DNA from: Paenibacillus psychroresistens
GTDB taxonomy: Bacteria > Bacillota > Bacilli > Paenibacillales > NBRC-103111
Length of the DNA: 64,000 bases
Assembly: GCF_009728935.1 (NCBI RefSeq)
Contig: NZ_CP034235.1
Location: forward strand, 962,501-1,026,500
Reading direction: 5' to 3'
Shown: one piece after another, positions 1 to 9,245 of the stretch
Layout of the letters: every line of letters starts with the position of its first letter
Numbering within the stretch: position 1 is the stretch's first letter
Position numbers and translations under genes: made by a program
Notes under the pieces: model-generated
What the model was told of the DNA's origin: nothing
The model's input: only the letters and a program-made list of their open reading frames with translations
Databases searched by the model: none

Positions 1-20
1 TAAAAAGGAGGAAAGGTAAA

Positions 21-938
21 GTGACACAACAAATAAAACAACAACCACTTACGGAGCAAAGGAACAATAAATCACAGCACCTTGACCGTTTAAGTGTACA
101 TGAAATCGTAACATTAATGAACGAAGAAGACCAAACGGTAGCACTTTCAGTACGCGAAGCTCTACCACAAATATCTATTGCCATTGAAGCTGTTGTTCGT
201 GCCATGAAGCTTGGTGGCCGACTTTACTATATTGGAGCTGGAACAAGCGGACGTCTTGGTGTTCTAGATGCTTCAGAATGCCCGCCTACGTTTGGCGTAG
301 ACACAGACTTGGTGAATGGTCTTATTGCAGGTGGAGAAAAAGCTATTCGTGCAGCGATAGAGAATGCTGAAGACAATGCCGAAGCAGGAGCCCGAACTAT
401 TGCAGATATTGTACGTGAAGGCGATGTCGTCGTTGGAATCACAGCAAACGGGGCTGCCCCATATGTTATAGGTGCGATCCAAGAGGCGAATCGTATGGGA
501 GTAACCACAATTGGAATCAGCTGTAATCAGGATACGCCATTAAGCTCAACTGTGCAGTTTCCGATTGAAGTACTAGTCGGGCCAGAGGTTATTACCGGTT
601 CAACACGCTTAAAAGCAGGGACAGCGCAGAAGATGGTGTTGAACATGATTTCTTCGACTGCGATGATTCAGTTGGGTAAAGTCTACGGAAATCTAATGGT
701 CAACATGAGAGCAACTAATAAGAAGCTTAGAGAACGTGCCATACGAGTTATTCAAGAGGCAACCGGAGCTGACGAAGAAACAGCTCGACGTATCGGAAGC
801 GAAGCTAAGGGCGATGCAAGAGTTGCTATTCTGATGATCATGTTTGGGATTAGTCAGCAAAAAGCTGCGGGTATGCTTGTTCTTGCGCAAGATCACTTTG
901 GTGAAGCAGTGAAATTACTCGAGCAAAGTCGTATATAA
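21..938 (+). CDS. murQ: N-acetylmuramic acid 6-phosphate etherase
   Basis: MurQ cleaves the lactyl ether of MurNAc-6-phosphate to give GlcNAc-6-phosphate and D-lactate in cytoplasmic cell-wall recycling. The 305-residue length is typical. A SIS fold is visible from about residue 55, with the sugar-phosphate motif IGAGTSGRLG at 71-80 and SECPPTF at 85-91. Glu86 and Glu114 (in the IENAED motif) match the two glutamates known to matter in E. coli MurQ. The GTG start at 21 is chosen because AAGGAGG ends about 9 bases upstream. A TAA at bases 1-3 could be the end of a gene to the left, so murQ may be the last gene of an operon. A strong terminator follows. Confidence 0.95.
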   Translation: MTQQIKQQPLTEQRNNKSQHLDRLSVHEIVTLMNEEDQTVALSVREALPQISIAIEAVVRAMKLGGRLYYIGAGTSGRLGVLDASECPPTFGVDTDLVNGLIAGGEKAIRAAIENAEDNAEAGARTIADIVREGDVVVGITANGAAPYVIGAIQEANRMGVTTIGISCNQDTPLSSTVQFPIEVLVGPEVITGSTRLKAGTAQKMVLNMISSTAMIQLGKVYGNLMVNMRATNKKLRERAIRVIQEATGADEETARRIGSEAKGDARVAILMIMFGISQQKAAGMLVLAQDHFGEAVKLLEQSRI

Positions 939-963
939 TAAAATTTAGAATTACATTTGCTTG

Positions 964-992
964 CCTGCCGAAATTTGCGGCAGGTTTTTTTT
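964..992 (+). terminator. Rho-independent terminator of murQ
   Basis: A perfect 7-bp stem, CCTGCCG pairing with CGGCAGG around a 7-base loop, is followed by eight T residues. It lies 25 bases after the murQ stop. Confidence 0.9.
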
Positions 993-1076
993 ATGCGACT
1001 AGAAAGGTATTTAATGGGAAATGTAGAACTTAAAAACAGGTAACGAATTATAAATTCTTGGGAAGAAGGTAGAAGC

Positions 1077-1415
1077 ATGGGCAAAGTAGTGGGTTTTGAA
1101 ATAAGCAGTCAAGAGCCTGAAAAGGCAGCAGAATTTTATTCTAAGGTGTTTGGTTGGGAAATTGCAGAACCTCAATGGAACTATCAGGCTGTTAAGACAG
1201 CTGGAGGAGTTAATGGAGGGATTTCAGGTCCGCCAGACGATCATCCAGCAGGAACTCGCATTCAAATTGAAGTCGATTCCATTGATGACGCTATTTCTAA
1301 GGCTAAGGATCTAGGGGCTACTATTGTGAAAGATAAGATGGATTTTGATACTTTTTACCTTGCCTATCTGATTGATCCTACTGGAGTTCATTTTGGATTG
1401 ACTCAAATCAAGTAA
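1077..1415 (+). CDS. VOC (glyoxalase/bleomycin-resistance fold) protein
   Basis: This 112-residue protein has the single-module VOC layout: GFEISSQEPEKAAEFYSKVFGW at the start (one half-module) and a C-terminal strand pattern ending in DPTGVHFGL. Members are small metal-dependent enzymes or binding proteins; the substrate cannot be told from sequence. GGAAGAAGG lies just upstream of the ATG. The gene is followed after 14 bases by a truncated DUF4440 gene, which suggests a small operon that has suffered deletions. Confidence 0.8.
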   Translation: MGKVVGFEISSQEPEKAAEFYSKVFGWEIAEPQWNYQAVKTAGGVNGGISGPPDDHPAGTRIQIEVDSIDDAISKAKDLGATIVKDKMDFDTFYLAYLIDPTGVHFGLTQIK

Positions 1416-1429
1416 TTGAATCAGGAGAG

Positions 1430-1699
1430 ATGATTTTTTTTGAATTCGGCAGTTCGGGTAGCGTATGGTATAAAAAAGATTGCTTGGCTGAAGAGGGAAT
1501 TGGTATTGTAACGATGACACTTAGTGATTTTGAACTGCATCCACTATCTGCTGATACTGCTCTAACAACCTATCGAATCTTTAACGAAGTAAAACTGCAG
1601 CATTCATTGCGCAGCTCGATATGGAAATTTAGAGACGGAAGCTGGCAAATGTTTTTCCATCAAGGTACACCAACGGAACGTGAACGGGGGATAGAATGA
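1430..1699 (+). pseudogene. DUF4440-like (NTF2 fold) fragment, 5'-truncated
   Basis: The 89 residues match the C-terminal two thirds of DUF4440-type proteins: FFEFGSSG, then the MTLSDFELHPL stretch, and RSSIWKFRDGSWQMFFHQGTPT at the end. Full members carry about 35 more residues at the N-terminus, including the first helix. Here the fold begins inside its first strand, almost directly after the VOC gene, so the 5' end has probably been deleted. The reading frame is otherwise clean and AGGAGA precedes the ATG, so a shortened protein might still be made. The stop overlaps the ATG of the next gene by 4 bases. Confidence 0.65.
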
Positions 1700-2379
1700 A
1701 CATTTTAATTCTTCAGCCAAAGCTTGAAAAAGGGATTGTTCAGCTTGAAAATGAGCTTCGTAACAACCCATCTGTGGATATAGTTATTTTTCCAGAGGGT
1801 TATTTGAATGAAAATGTGGGTCAAGCCTGTAAATTAGCGGAGAGCACAAACACCATATTTATAGGTGGTTACAGAAGGCTAAATGAAAGCCCAAAAGATA
1901 GAGCTATTATTATTAATCGCAAAGGCGAAATCGTTCTGGATAGAATAAAATATAGCCCCACATCTTTCATATTAGAAGAGAGTCTAAGAGTTGGTCTTAT
2001 CCTATGTGATGAGTTAGTCATACAAGGTGTAAAAAGCAATGATGTTGCTGGCATTGACTTAATTGTCCATCCAATTGGTGTAGGGATGTTTAGCAAAGCA
2101 CAATTTGATGAGTGGATTACAGCAGCTGCAGCAATAGCCATAAAGAATAAAACGATGATTATCGGTACGAGTCATGCAGACGGCTCTTTTGGGAATACGG
2201 GTGTTTCCATACCCATTACTTATTGCATTAATAAGGATGGGGGTATTGTCTTTATTTCGGAAAATGATGTGCGAGCTCGGATTTTGAATTTTAAGACTAA
2301 AGAATATTGCTTTCCAATGGAGATACGAGAATTAAAGTCGAATGAAGATTATCCAATGGACAAGACCAGAGACCATTGA
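1696..2379 (+). CDS. Carbon-nitrogen hydrolase (nitrilase superfamily)
   Basis: This 227-residue protein carries a plausible Glu-Lys-Cys triad of the nitrilase superfamily: Glu in IVIFPEGYLN (about residue 34), Lys in LDRIKYSPT (about 87), and Cys in GLILCDEL (about 103). Such enzymes hydrolyse C-N bonds in amides or nitriles; the substrate is unknown. The start overlaps the previous stop (ATGA), indicating translational coupling. It is short for the family but the core looks complete. The last codons overlap a broken GNAT gene, so the native C-terminus may have been altered by the same deletion. Confidence 0.7.
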   Translation: MNILILQPKLEKGIVQLENELRNNPSVDIVIFPEGYLNENVGQACKLAESTNTIFIGGYRRLNESPKDRAIIINRKGEIVLDRIKYSPTSFILEESLRVGLILCDELVIQGVKSNDVAGIDLIVHPIGVGMFSKAQFDEWITAAAAIAIKNKTMIIGTSHADGSFGNTGVSIPITYCINKDGGIVFISENDVRARILNFKTKEYCFPMEIRELKSNEDYPMDKTRDH

Positions 2380-2652
2380 ATTAGTCAATATTGCAGTTAA
2401 CGAGGAGCACCAGGGCAAAGAATAGGAAGAAAATTAGTAAACCATGCAATAGATAAAGCTAAATCATTAGGGTATAAAACGATTGAGGTAGGCACAGGGA
2501 ATCCAGGTATGGGACAGCTTGCCCTTTATCAAAAATGTGGGTTTAGAATCATTGGAGTTGATAGGGACTTCTTTATTAGGCATTACGCTGAGGAGATTTA
2601 TGAGAATGGAATTCAATGCAGGGATATGGTGCGCCTCTCGCAAGACCTTTGA
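2342..2652 (+). pseudogene. GNAT acetyltransferase remnant (truncated, frameshifted)
   Basis: From 2342 the frame reads a GNAT core: TRPETIELVNIAVNEEHQGK, the start of the acetyl-CoA loop. It then stops at GAA TAG. Deleting nothing but adding one G after GGCAAA restores IGRKLVNHAIDKAKSLGYKT and runs on through GQLALYQKCGFR to a stop at 2652. So one base has been lost in the acetyl-CoA-binding loop. About 50 N-terminal residues usual in the family are also absent, and the remnant starts inside the end of the nitrilase-like gene. Confidence 0.75.
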
Positions 2653-2706
2653 GGTTTTTCGACTGACAATTCGTAATCATTTAACGGAAGATGAAGGGTG
2701 ATTTTA

Positions 2707-3113
2707 ATGAGACTAATTAGAAAAATATCAGACAGTGATTTTTTAGGCGAGGCGCCTGTGTGGATTAATTTAGTATCTCGATTTGCTTCAAGAGGCGTTC
2801 TAGTGGATGAACAATTAAATGTGGTTATGATGCTGAGATCATTCATGAGCTGGGATACATAGAGGAATATAAGAATCAGAATGATTTTATGCAGCTTTCT
2901 TATTGTTTTGTGGCAAAAGCACTTGAATATAAGGATGATGTAACGCTAAGTGAAAGTGAAATTAAACTGGGTATGGAGGCAAAATGGATACCTTTGAAGC
3001 AAGCATTAGAATTAATGAATGAGTCCGTTTACAGATGCGATGATTATTCTACTAAATTTATGATTCTAAGAGACAAGACGATACTTGAAGAGGCTATTAA
3101 AATATTTGGCTAA
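2707..3113 (+). pseudogene. Nudix hydrolase remnant with the Nudix box deleted
   Basis: The first part reads MRLIRKISDSDFLGEAP and on through SRGVLVDEQLNVVMM, an N-terminal Nudix strand. After a frame change it resumes as AEIIHELGYIEEYKNQ and continues with a normal Nudix C-terminal half to a stop at 3113. The GX5EX7REUXEEXGU Nudix box that should sit between the two parts is missing. This is therefore an internal, out-of-frame deletion of the catalytic motif, and the gene should be dead. Confidence 0.75.
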
Positions 3114-3183
3114 GGATGAAAGATTCTTATACTTTTTGGTATCTATATAGTAGCAAACGTGATCGAGGAGGTGACGGCTGGAA

Positions 3184-3924
3184 ATGGAACAAAATAGCTG
3201 CACGGACTCTATGGAAATGATGGCCGAAATACATCTTGTAGAACATGCTCGTGCTGGAAACCGTGAAGCATTTGGTGAGCTTGTACGTCGTCATCGAGCA
3301 AAAGCGCTTGGATGGGCTTCGAGTTTTTCCGCTGATACTGCAATGGCTGAAGATATCGTGCAGGAAGCGCTGATTCGTGCGTTTTTACATGTCAGTAATC
3401 TTTCTGATGTCTCTCGATTCAAGCCTTGGCTGCGCCGCATCGTGCAGAATCAAGCGAATCAGCGCTTTCGTCGAGGAGGGCCTTATGGCAATGAGCGACC
3501 TTTTACGAGCATGGAAGGACATGCTGCTTCAATGAGTTCAGCTTCTTGGAACAACGCGGATTGGCGGGATATTGATTCCATTTTATTTCATTTCAGCCAG
3601 TCGCTTAAAAAACGCCACTCGGAGGATGATCCTGAAGTTAGAGTCGTCCGAGCTGAAATGGTAGAAGGAATAGTTACCCTGTTGGGATGCTTGAGCAAGC
3701 ATGAGCGCAATGTATTTGAAGCTCATTTTTTTCGACAGCTTCCATTTGCTGAAATTGCTGCATTATTCGGAACCTCCACCTCTAATGTATATACTTTGCT
3801 TTCGCGGTCACGTAAAAAGGTGCAGAAGGAACGGGTAAGGGTCTACTTTCAGGATGTTGCCAAAAAGCTGATGAGTGAAGGAAAGCCTACAAGACGTATA
3901 CTCACACGACCGTTTGACTTCTAG
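3184..3924 (+). CDS. RNA polymerase sigma factor, ECF-like
   Basis: The 246-residue protein has a sigma-70 region 2 at roughly residues 17-95 (NREAFGELVRRHRAKAL, AEDIVQEALIRAFLHV, RFKPWLRRIVQNQANQ) and a region 4 helix-turn-helix at roughly 165-215 (LSKHERNVFEAHFF, LPFAEIAALFGTSTSNVYTLLSRSRKKVQ). It lacks regions 1 and 3, as in ECF factors. It should redirect RNA polymerase to a small promoter set. No anti-sigma gene is adjacent. The next gene starts 20 bases downstream and is probably its functional partner or target. Confidence 0.85.
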   Translation: MEQNSCTDSMEMMAEIHLVEHARAGNREAFGELVRRHRAKALGWASSFSADTAMAEDIVQEALIRAFLHVSNLSDVSRFKPWLRRIVQNQANQRFRRGGPYGNERPFTSMEGHAASMSSASWNNADWRDIDSILFHFSQSLKKRHSEDDPEVRVVRAEMVEGIVTLLGCLSKHERNVFEAHFFRQLPFAEIAALFGTSTSNVYTLLSRSRKKVQKERVRVYFQDVAKKLMSEGKPTRRILTRPFDF

Positions 3925-3944
3925 ACAGGAAGAGGAGAAACCAT

Positions 3945-4973
3945 TTGTCAAAAATACCAGAGGCAGTTCGTCTTACTCGGTCGCCAACCGCACAAGCAGT
4001 ATTCGGTTTGATCCCGTATACGGACAAAAAAGAGGTTTATTCGCTTGCAGACATTATGATGATTACTAACAGTGCATTTATGATCAACATTCACCCAGAA
4101 ACGGTTGACGCTGCGGGTCCAACACTATTCTCCCCCACTCAATTAATGGGAGATGGACTTATGGCAATGGGATTTGATATTGGCGAGAGCTATTATGAAA
4201 TTCCGGCAACACCAGAGCAGCTTGAGCAATACGTCAAATTTATTAAAGATAGCATAGACCGCGGTTTACCAGTAATTGGCTGGGATTTATTTTGTCCTGA
4301 ATTTGGAATTATTTATGGTTACGATGATGAGAAACAAGAGTTGTACGCGCGTGACGCGGAGAAGGACGGCATAATTGCATACAGTGAAATTAATAATCGG
4401 CGTTATTCTAGTATTCATGCAATGGCTGTGTTGAATTCAAGCTCTGTCGATCCCTTGGACACATTGGAAGATTCACTGCAAAGAGCCGTCCATTTCTTAG
4501 ATGAAAAGAACCATCAGCCCTCATCTCAATACCATCATGGTATCGCGGGGTATGACGCATGGATGCAAGCGTTTATGACGCGGCATATCCACATTCCGGA
4601 AAACGCATATAATTTAGCAGTGGTTACCGATGGCAGAAAATTTGCTGCTCAATTTTTCGGGAATTTCTCAGAATCTATTTTTAGTCAAACATCACTTGGC
4701 AGCCAGTTAGCTCCGCTTGCGTTGGAGGCGGCAGCACATTATAGCGTAATAGCCGAAACATTATCGGAATTGTTATTGCGATTTCCTTTTCCCCAAGGAG
4801 GAGAACCTAACAACCAACAGGAAGCAGAACATGCCATAAAACTATTAAACAAAGTGAAAACATCTGAAATTAATGGTTTAGCCGTAATGAGTCAAATGCT
4901 TGAGCTTGTTTTAAACCGCAAAAGAGAAGCACCTCTTTCACTGGGGAAATTTAAATTCCCGCCATATAGTTAA
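3945..4973 (+). CDS. BtrH N-terminal-like protein of unknown role
   Basis: This 342-residue protein has no signal peptide or membrane segment. The N-terminal half (DAAGPTLFSPTQLMGDGLMAMGFDI, then a glycine-rich stretch GLPVIGWDLFCPEFGIIYGYDD) resembles the BtrH N-terminal/C39-like family found next to sigma factors in Bacillus and Paenibacillus. BtrH itself is an acyltransferase in butirosin synthesis; that activity is not implied here. The start is TTG at 3945, just after AGAGGAGAAA. I am fairly sure it is a real gene and unsure of its function. Confidence 0.7.
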   Translation: MSKIPEAVRLTRSPTAQAVFGLIPYTDKKEVYSLADIMMITNSAFMINIHPETVDAAGPTLFSPTQLMGDGLMAMGFDIGESYYEIPATPEQLEQYVKFIKDSIDRGLPVIGWDLFCPEFGIIYGYDDEKQELYARDAEKDGIIAYSEINNRRYSSIHAMAVLNSSSVDPLDTLEDSLQRAVHFLDEKNHQPSSQYHHGIAGYDAWMQAFMTRHIHIPENAYNLAVVTDGRKFAAQFFGNFSESIFSQTSLGSQLAPLALEAAAHYSVIAETLSELLLRFPFPQGGEPNNQQEAEHAIKLLNKVKTSEINGLAVMSQMLELVLNRKREAPLSLGKFKFPPYS

Positions 4974-5006
4974 AGTGTTGTTTCAATTAAGAGTAGACTG
5001 ATTATG

Positions 5007-5032
5007 AAGGAGCTGAATTCAGGCTCCTTTTT
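5007..5032 (+). terminator. Rho-independent terminator
   Basis: AAGGAGC pairs with GCTCCTT around a 9-base loop, followed by TTTTTCT. It ends the sigma factor/BtrH-like unit and lies directly against the -35 box of the next operon. Confidence 0.8.
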
Positions 5033-5035
5033 CTC

Positions 5036-5088
5036 TTGACAATAATTGTAATGCATAATAACATACGTTATATAACGATAGTTATTAT
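5036..5088 (+). promoter_or_regulatory. tetR-ABC promoter with a 34-bp palindromic operator
   Basis: TTGACA at 5036-5041 and TAACAT at 5059-5064 are 17 bases apart, a SigA-type promoter. A palindrome at 5055-5088 covers the -10: outer arms ATAATAAC and GTTATTAT are exact reverse complements, and the centre CGTTATATAACG is itself a perfect palindrome. This is the expected site for the TetR protein encoded next, so the operon is very likely autorepressed. The leader open frame upstream of 5108 reads through this DNA and is rejected as coding. Confidence 0.85.
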
Positions 5089-5107
5089 GAAATGTGGAGA
5101 GATTAAT

Positions 5108-5707
5108 ATGCCCCCAAAAGCAGAGATAACCAAGGAAAAGGTTTTAGAAGCAGCGTTTGAAATTGTTCGAGCTCATGGATTAGAAGCTCTAACAGCTAGA
5201 AGTATAGCGCAGAAGCTTAAATGCTCGACTCAACCCATTTATAGTGTTTATGGGAACATGGTGGAATTAAAAGATGATGTGTACGATAAGGCTGTTAGCT
5301 TTGCTAATGCCAGAATGAGCGAGTATGAAGATGAAAAAAACGTACTTGCCTTAAATAATGCAATTGGCTGTCTGTATTTTGCGAAGAACGAGAAGCAGCT
5401 TTTTAAAACGGTATACCTTTCTGGGTACAGAAAGTTTGACAGCAAGGACAAATTATTAAACGTAGAATCGTTTATCTCCTTTTTACATATGGAACACAAT
5501 ACGAGTCAAACTGCAGTTCCAGAAAGTACGCTATCCAAAATATTCTTAAAGCTCTCGATTTATTTAATTGGCATCGGAAGTATGATTAACACCGATACAT
5601 TGGATTTAGATATTAATGAAGCTGCAGAAATGATGATAGAGATGTATGAAGCTCTTTTGTTGAAAGCTGATCAAGAGGTTTTAAGCAAGGTGGCACGGGA
5701 TGAATAA
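5108..5707 (+). CDS. TetR/AcrR-family transcriptional regulator
   Basis: The ATG at 5108 gives 199 residues beginning MPPKAEITKEKVLEAAFEIV. A TetR helix-turn-helix is clear at about 20-48 (GLEALTARSIAQKLKCSTQPIYSVYGN). The rest is an all-helical ligand-binding region. An open frame continues upstream to 5036 but runs through the promoter and operator. GTGGAGAG precedes 5108. The gene overlaps the first ABC gene by 8 bases, so it almost certainly controls the exporter pair and itself through the palindrome at 5055-5088. Confidence 0.9.
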   Translation: MPPKAEITKEKVLEAAFEIVRAHGLEALTARSIAQKLKCSTQPIYSVYGNMVELKDDVYDKAVSFANARMSEYEDEKNVLALNNAIGCLYFAKNEKQLFKTVYLSGYRKFDSKDKLLNVESFISFLHMEHNTSQTAVPESTLSKIFLKLSIYLIGIGSMINTDTLDLDINEAAEMMIEMYEALLLKADQEVLSKVARDE

Positions 5708-7487
5708 TAAGGCGGAAGGCCAGCATTCTTCTTTATACACAATGCGAAGAGTTCTTCCGTTTCTTAGACCTTATCGCTTCTGGGTAATAGTTAAACTGTT
5801 ATGTACGATATTAAATGCGGCAAATGATATATTTCTTGTCTATGTGATTAATATCCTTGTAAACTCTTCGTTGTCCGGTGACAAGGAGGAGTTAAGTAAA
5901 TCGATCCAATATATGATTATTTTTATTGTAATTGGCATTATCATGAACTTCTTGGATACCTATTCATCTGGGCGTTACAGTGCGTATGCAGCTCGGGATA
6001 TGAAGGATAAATTTAGCTCGCAAATTGACCATTTACCTATCTCCTATATGGAAACGCATCATTCTGGAGATCTAGTATCCCGAATGACCAATGGGATCAC
6101 GACTATCGAAAATTTCGTCAAAGATGATCTTATGGGAATTGTATTTGAAATCGTTCGAGTGAGTGTAAGTATTATTGTGATGTTTTTTCTAAGCTGGAAA
6201 TTATTATTATTTTGTATAGCTATCCTACCGCTCATGGCAATTCTGACAACCAGGATTAGCCGTCCATTAAATGAGTATTCTTCCAGACTTCAGATGAGTT
6301 TAGCGAAATCGAATTCCGCAGTTCAAGATGCTATTAGCGGCATTTACATGATTAAATCTTATAATCTCATTCAAGTTATGTATGGAAAATTCAAAAGTGT
6401 ACTCGAGCAGATGCTGGCAGATTCCTTGTTAGTGGAGAAGAGAAAGTCGGTAATGGGGTCTGTGAGTGTGTTCGTGGAAACGGTTCCTTTTTTACTCTTT
6501 TTTCTGTTTGGTGGATATATGGTGATTCAAGGTGATTTTACTGCCGGTGGACTAGTAGCATTTGCTCAGCTGCTTACTTATCTCGTAGGAGGAATGGGTT
6601 CTTTACCCAACAAAATAAGCAATTACTCCATAACAGCTGGGGTTGCAGGGCATCTCTTTGAGCTTATGGACGAGAAAACCGAGCGAAGAGGCGGGAAAAC
6701 GCCAGAAATATCCCCGTCTGCACCAGCTCTGGAGTTTATTAACGTTTCATGCTCCTATGATGGACTTAATAGGGTATTGAAAGATGTCAGTTTTACATTG
6801 CCACAGGGAAAGACATTAGCTCTGGTTGGATCAAGCGGATCGGGTAAATCAACCGTTTTTAAACTGATATCAGGATTTTATGAATCTCAAAATGGCTGTA
6901 TTAAGCTGTTTGATGAAGCATTGTCAGAGTGGGAGCTGTCAGCTGCAAGATCGTTGATCTCACTGGTTTCACAAGAGACCTTTCTTTTTTCTGGCTCCAT
7001 AGCGGAAAATATTACTTGTGGAAAAACCGAGTTCAACATGAAGGATGTAGTAAGAGCTGCGAAAATGGCGAATATACATGACTATATTCAGTCGTTGCCG
7101 GAAGGCTATCAAACCCTTGTTGGCGAGCGGGGAGTGAAGCTTTCAGGCGGACAAAGACAGCGTGTTTCTATTGCGCGCGCTATATTAAAGGACGCACCAA
7201 TCTTACTTCTGGATGAGCCGACATCTGCATTGGATACAGAATCTGAAATGCTGATCCAAGAAGCGATCCACCACATCATGCTAGACAAAACGGTATTAGT
7301 CGTTGCACATCGTCTATCCACGATTATCGAAGCAGATGAAGTTATTGTCTTAGACGAAGGTCGCATCGTCGAAAGTGGAACGCATAAAGAACTGCTGGAT
7401 AAAGCCGGTACATATAAACGCTTGTATGATAAACAATGGATTAAGCAAGCGGAATCCCTAATGGTACTTGAAGGGGAAGGGGCATAA
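5700..7487 (+). CDS. ABC exporter half-transporter, ATP-binding/permease
   Basis: A 595-residue type-1 exporter: about six membrane helices in residues 20-320, then a nucleotide-binding domain. Walker A GSSGSGKST is at about 377, the signature LSGGQRQ at about 481, Walker B ILLLDEPTSALD at about 501, and the H-loop AHRLST at about 536. It probably forms a heterodimer with the next gene, because the two are 3 bases apart and of equal size. The substrate is unknown; control by a TetR protein suggests a drug, peptide or lipid efflux role. Confidence 0.9.
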   Translation: MNNKAEGQHSSLYTMRRVLPFLRPYRFWVIVKLLCTILNAANDIFLVYVINILVNSSLSGDKEELSKSIQYMIIFIVIGIIMNFLDTYSSGRYSAYAARDMKDKFSSQIDHLPISYMETHHSGDLVSRMTNGITTIENFVKDDLMGIVFEIVRVSVSIIVMFFLSWKLLLFCIAILPLMAILTTRISRPLNEYSSRLQMSLAKSNSAVQDAISGIYMIKSYNLIQVMYGKFKSVLEQMLADSLLVEKRKSVMGSVSVFVETVPFLLFFLFGGYMVIQGDFTAGGLVAFAQLLTYLVGGMGSLPNKISNYSITAGVAGHLFELMDEKTERRGGKTPEISPSAPALEFINVSCSYDGLNRVLKDVSFTLPQGKTLALVGSSGSGKSTVFKLISGFYESQNGCIKLFDEALSEWELSAARSLISLVSQETFLFSGSIAENITCGKTEFNMKDVVRAAKMANIHDYIQSLPEGYQTLVGERGVKLSGGQRQRVSIARAILKDAPILLLDEPTSALDTESEMLIQEAIHHIMLDKTVLVVAHRLSTIIEADEVIVLDEGRIVESGTHKELLDKAGTYKRLYDKQWIKQAESLMVLEGEGA

Positions 7488-7490
7488 TCG

Positions 7491-9245
7491 ATGGCTGATA
7501 AGCGTAATTCTGAAGCTAGGCGACTGGCTCAATTAATCAAACCTAGAAGAAAAGCCTACTTATTGGGACTATTGGGCAGCAGCCTTATGGATTCCAGTAT
7601 GTCGCTTGTATTTCCTTTATTGATAAAGCTCGTGTTGGATGCAGTTACCGCCAAAAACATGAACACTGTAGGGAAGATATGCCTAGAATTTTCTATAATT
7701 ATTGCTTTATTAATTTGCCTGACCCCACTTTTTCAATATCTGTTTGGCAAGACAGTCAAAGCAATTATGATTGACTTTCGCTTGAGCGTATTCCATCACA
7801 TGGAAAAACTCCCAGTGGCCTATTACGAGAACACTCATAGTGGTGACAGTTTATCGAGAATTAATAACGACTTAGGAGTAGTTGAGAATGCTTTAAGCGG
7901 AAATATACGTTCGATTGTTTCGCTGCTGATGACGGGGGTTTATTCAGCTGTCATTATGTTGTTTCTCAACTGGAAATTTGCCGTTGTCCTGATCTTGGTG
8001 GGATTAGTATCGACCTATGTTAATTCCCGATTTGCCCTGCCGTTACGGAAAATTAGTTTGGAAATCCAACAGGGTTTGGGCAAACAGGTGGAAAGATTAA
8101 TGGATTTAATTGCGGGAGCACAAGTAAGCCGAGTCTTCCAAATGACAGGCCAGATGAACCGAAAATATCAGGTAACCAATCAATTATTAGCTAAGCTGTC
8201 CATTGCTCGTTCGGTAAGATCTGCTTTTCTGAATAGCGCAAATTACACGTTGATATGGATTAATAACGGTGGAGTCTTTATCTTCGGCACCTTACTGCTA
8301 ATCCATGGTGAAATTACATTGGGGACTTTGCTATCTCTAATTCTATTGTTGGATCATGTAACGAATCTCTTTCGCAATCTGGGAAGCTTTTGGGCGAATT
8401 TGCAGTCATCGTTTGCTGGAGCTGCCAGAGTATTTGAGTTATTAGATATTGCTGAGGAGCCGGAACGACATAATAATGAAGCCAAAAATAAAGCACATAA
8501 AAATGAGAGTAAGCAAATTATTGAGTTTCGAAATGTATCATTTAGCTATGGTGAGGGTGAAAAAATACTAGATGGGTTAAATTTATCTATTGAAAAAGGA
8601 CACTTAGTTGCACTAGTAGGTCCAAGCGGCGGAGGTAAAAGTACAATCCTCAAGCTTTTGCTAGGTTTTTATCCGCTTGAGCAAGGGCAGATTCGGTTTG
8701 AGGGCAAACGCTTCACAGACTACTCATTGTCGGAACAAAGGAATAAAATGGCTTATGTTTCACAGGATAGCTACCTTTTTGAAGGGACGATTGAAGAAAA
8801 CATCAGATATGGAAGGATGGATGCTACTTATGAGGAGGTTGTTGCAGCTGCCAAGTCTGCGTATGCCCACGATTTTATAATGGAACAGTCGGAAGGCTAC
8901 AGCACTAGTATTGGGGAACGGGGGGCAAGACTATCCGGCGGTCAGAGGCAAAGAATAACGATTGCCAGAGCATTATTGAAGAATGCGACAATTCTTCTGC
9001 TTGATGAGGCGACATCAGCTCTAGATTCTGAATCGGAACAAGCGGTTCAGATGGGGCTTCAACGTTTAATGGAAGGCAAAACGACAATAACCATCGCACA
9101 TCGCCTTTCCACAATAAGGCAAGCAAATATGATCTATGTGATCGGTAAAGGAAGAATCATGGAGCAAGGAAGGCATGCTGATTTGCTTGATGCAGGCGGA
9201 GTATATATGCGATTACATAATATGCAGGATAGGAAAAGTAAGTAG
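7491..9245 (+). CDS. ABC exporter half-transporter, ATP-binding/permease
   Basis: A 584-residue partner of the preceding exporter. The membrane domain spans residues 25-310. Walker A GPSGGGKST is at about 376, LSGGQRQ at about 481, Walker B ILLLDEATSALD at about 502, and AHRLST follows. Unlike its partner (DEPTSALD), Walker B here reads DEATSALD. Both proteins keep the glutamate, so both ATP sites could be active. It follows after only 3 bases with AAGGGGAAGGGG upstream. Confidence 0.9.
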   Translation: MADKRNSEARRLAQLIKPRRKAYLLGLLGSSLMDSSMSLVFPLLIKLVLDAVTAKNMNTVGKICLEFSIIIALLICLTPLFQYLFGKTVKAIMIDFRLSVFHHMEKLPVAYYENTHSGDSLSRINNDLGVVENALSGNIRSIVSLLMTGVYSAVIMLFLNWKFAVVLILVGLVSTYVNSRFALPLRKISLEIQQGLGKQVERLMDLIAGAQVSRVFQMTGQMNRKYQVTNQLLAKLSIARSVRSAFLNSANYTLIWINNGGVFIFGTLLLIHGEITLGTLLSLILLLDHVTNLFRNLGSFWANLQSSFAGAARVFELLDIAEEPERHNNEAKNKAHKNESKQIIEFRNVSFSYGEGEKILDGLNLSIEKGHLVALVGPSGGGKSTILKLLLGFYPLEQGQIRFEGKRFTDYSLSEQRNKMAYVSQDSYLFEGTIEENIRYGRMDATYEEVVAAAKSAYAHDFIMEQSEGYSTSIGERGARLSGGQRQRITIARALLKNATILLLDEATSALDSESEQAVQMGLQRLMEGKTTITIAHRLSTIRQANMIYVIGKGRIMEQGRHADLLDAGGVYMRLHNMQDRKSK

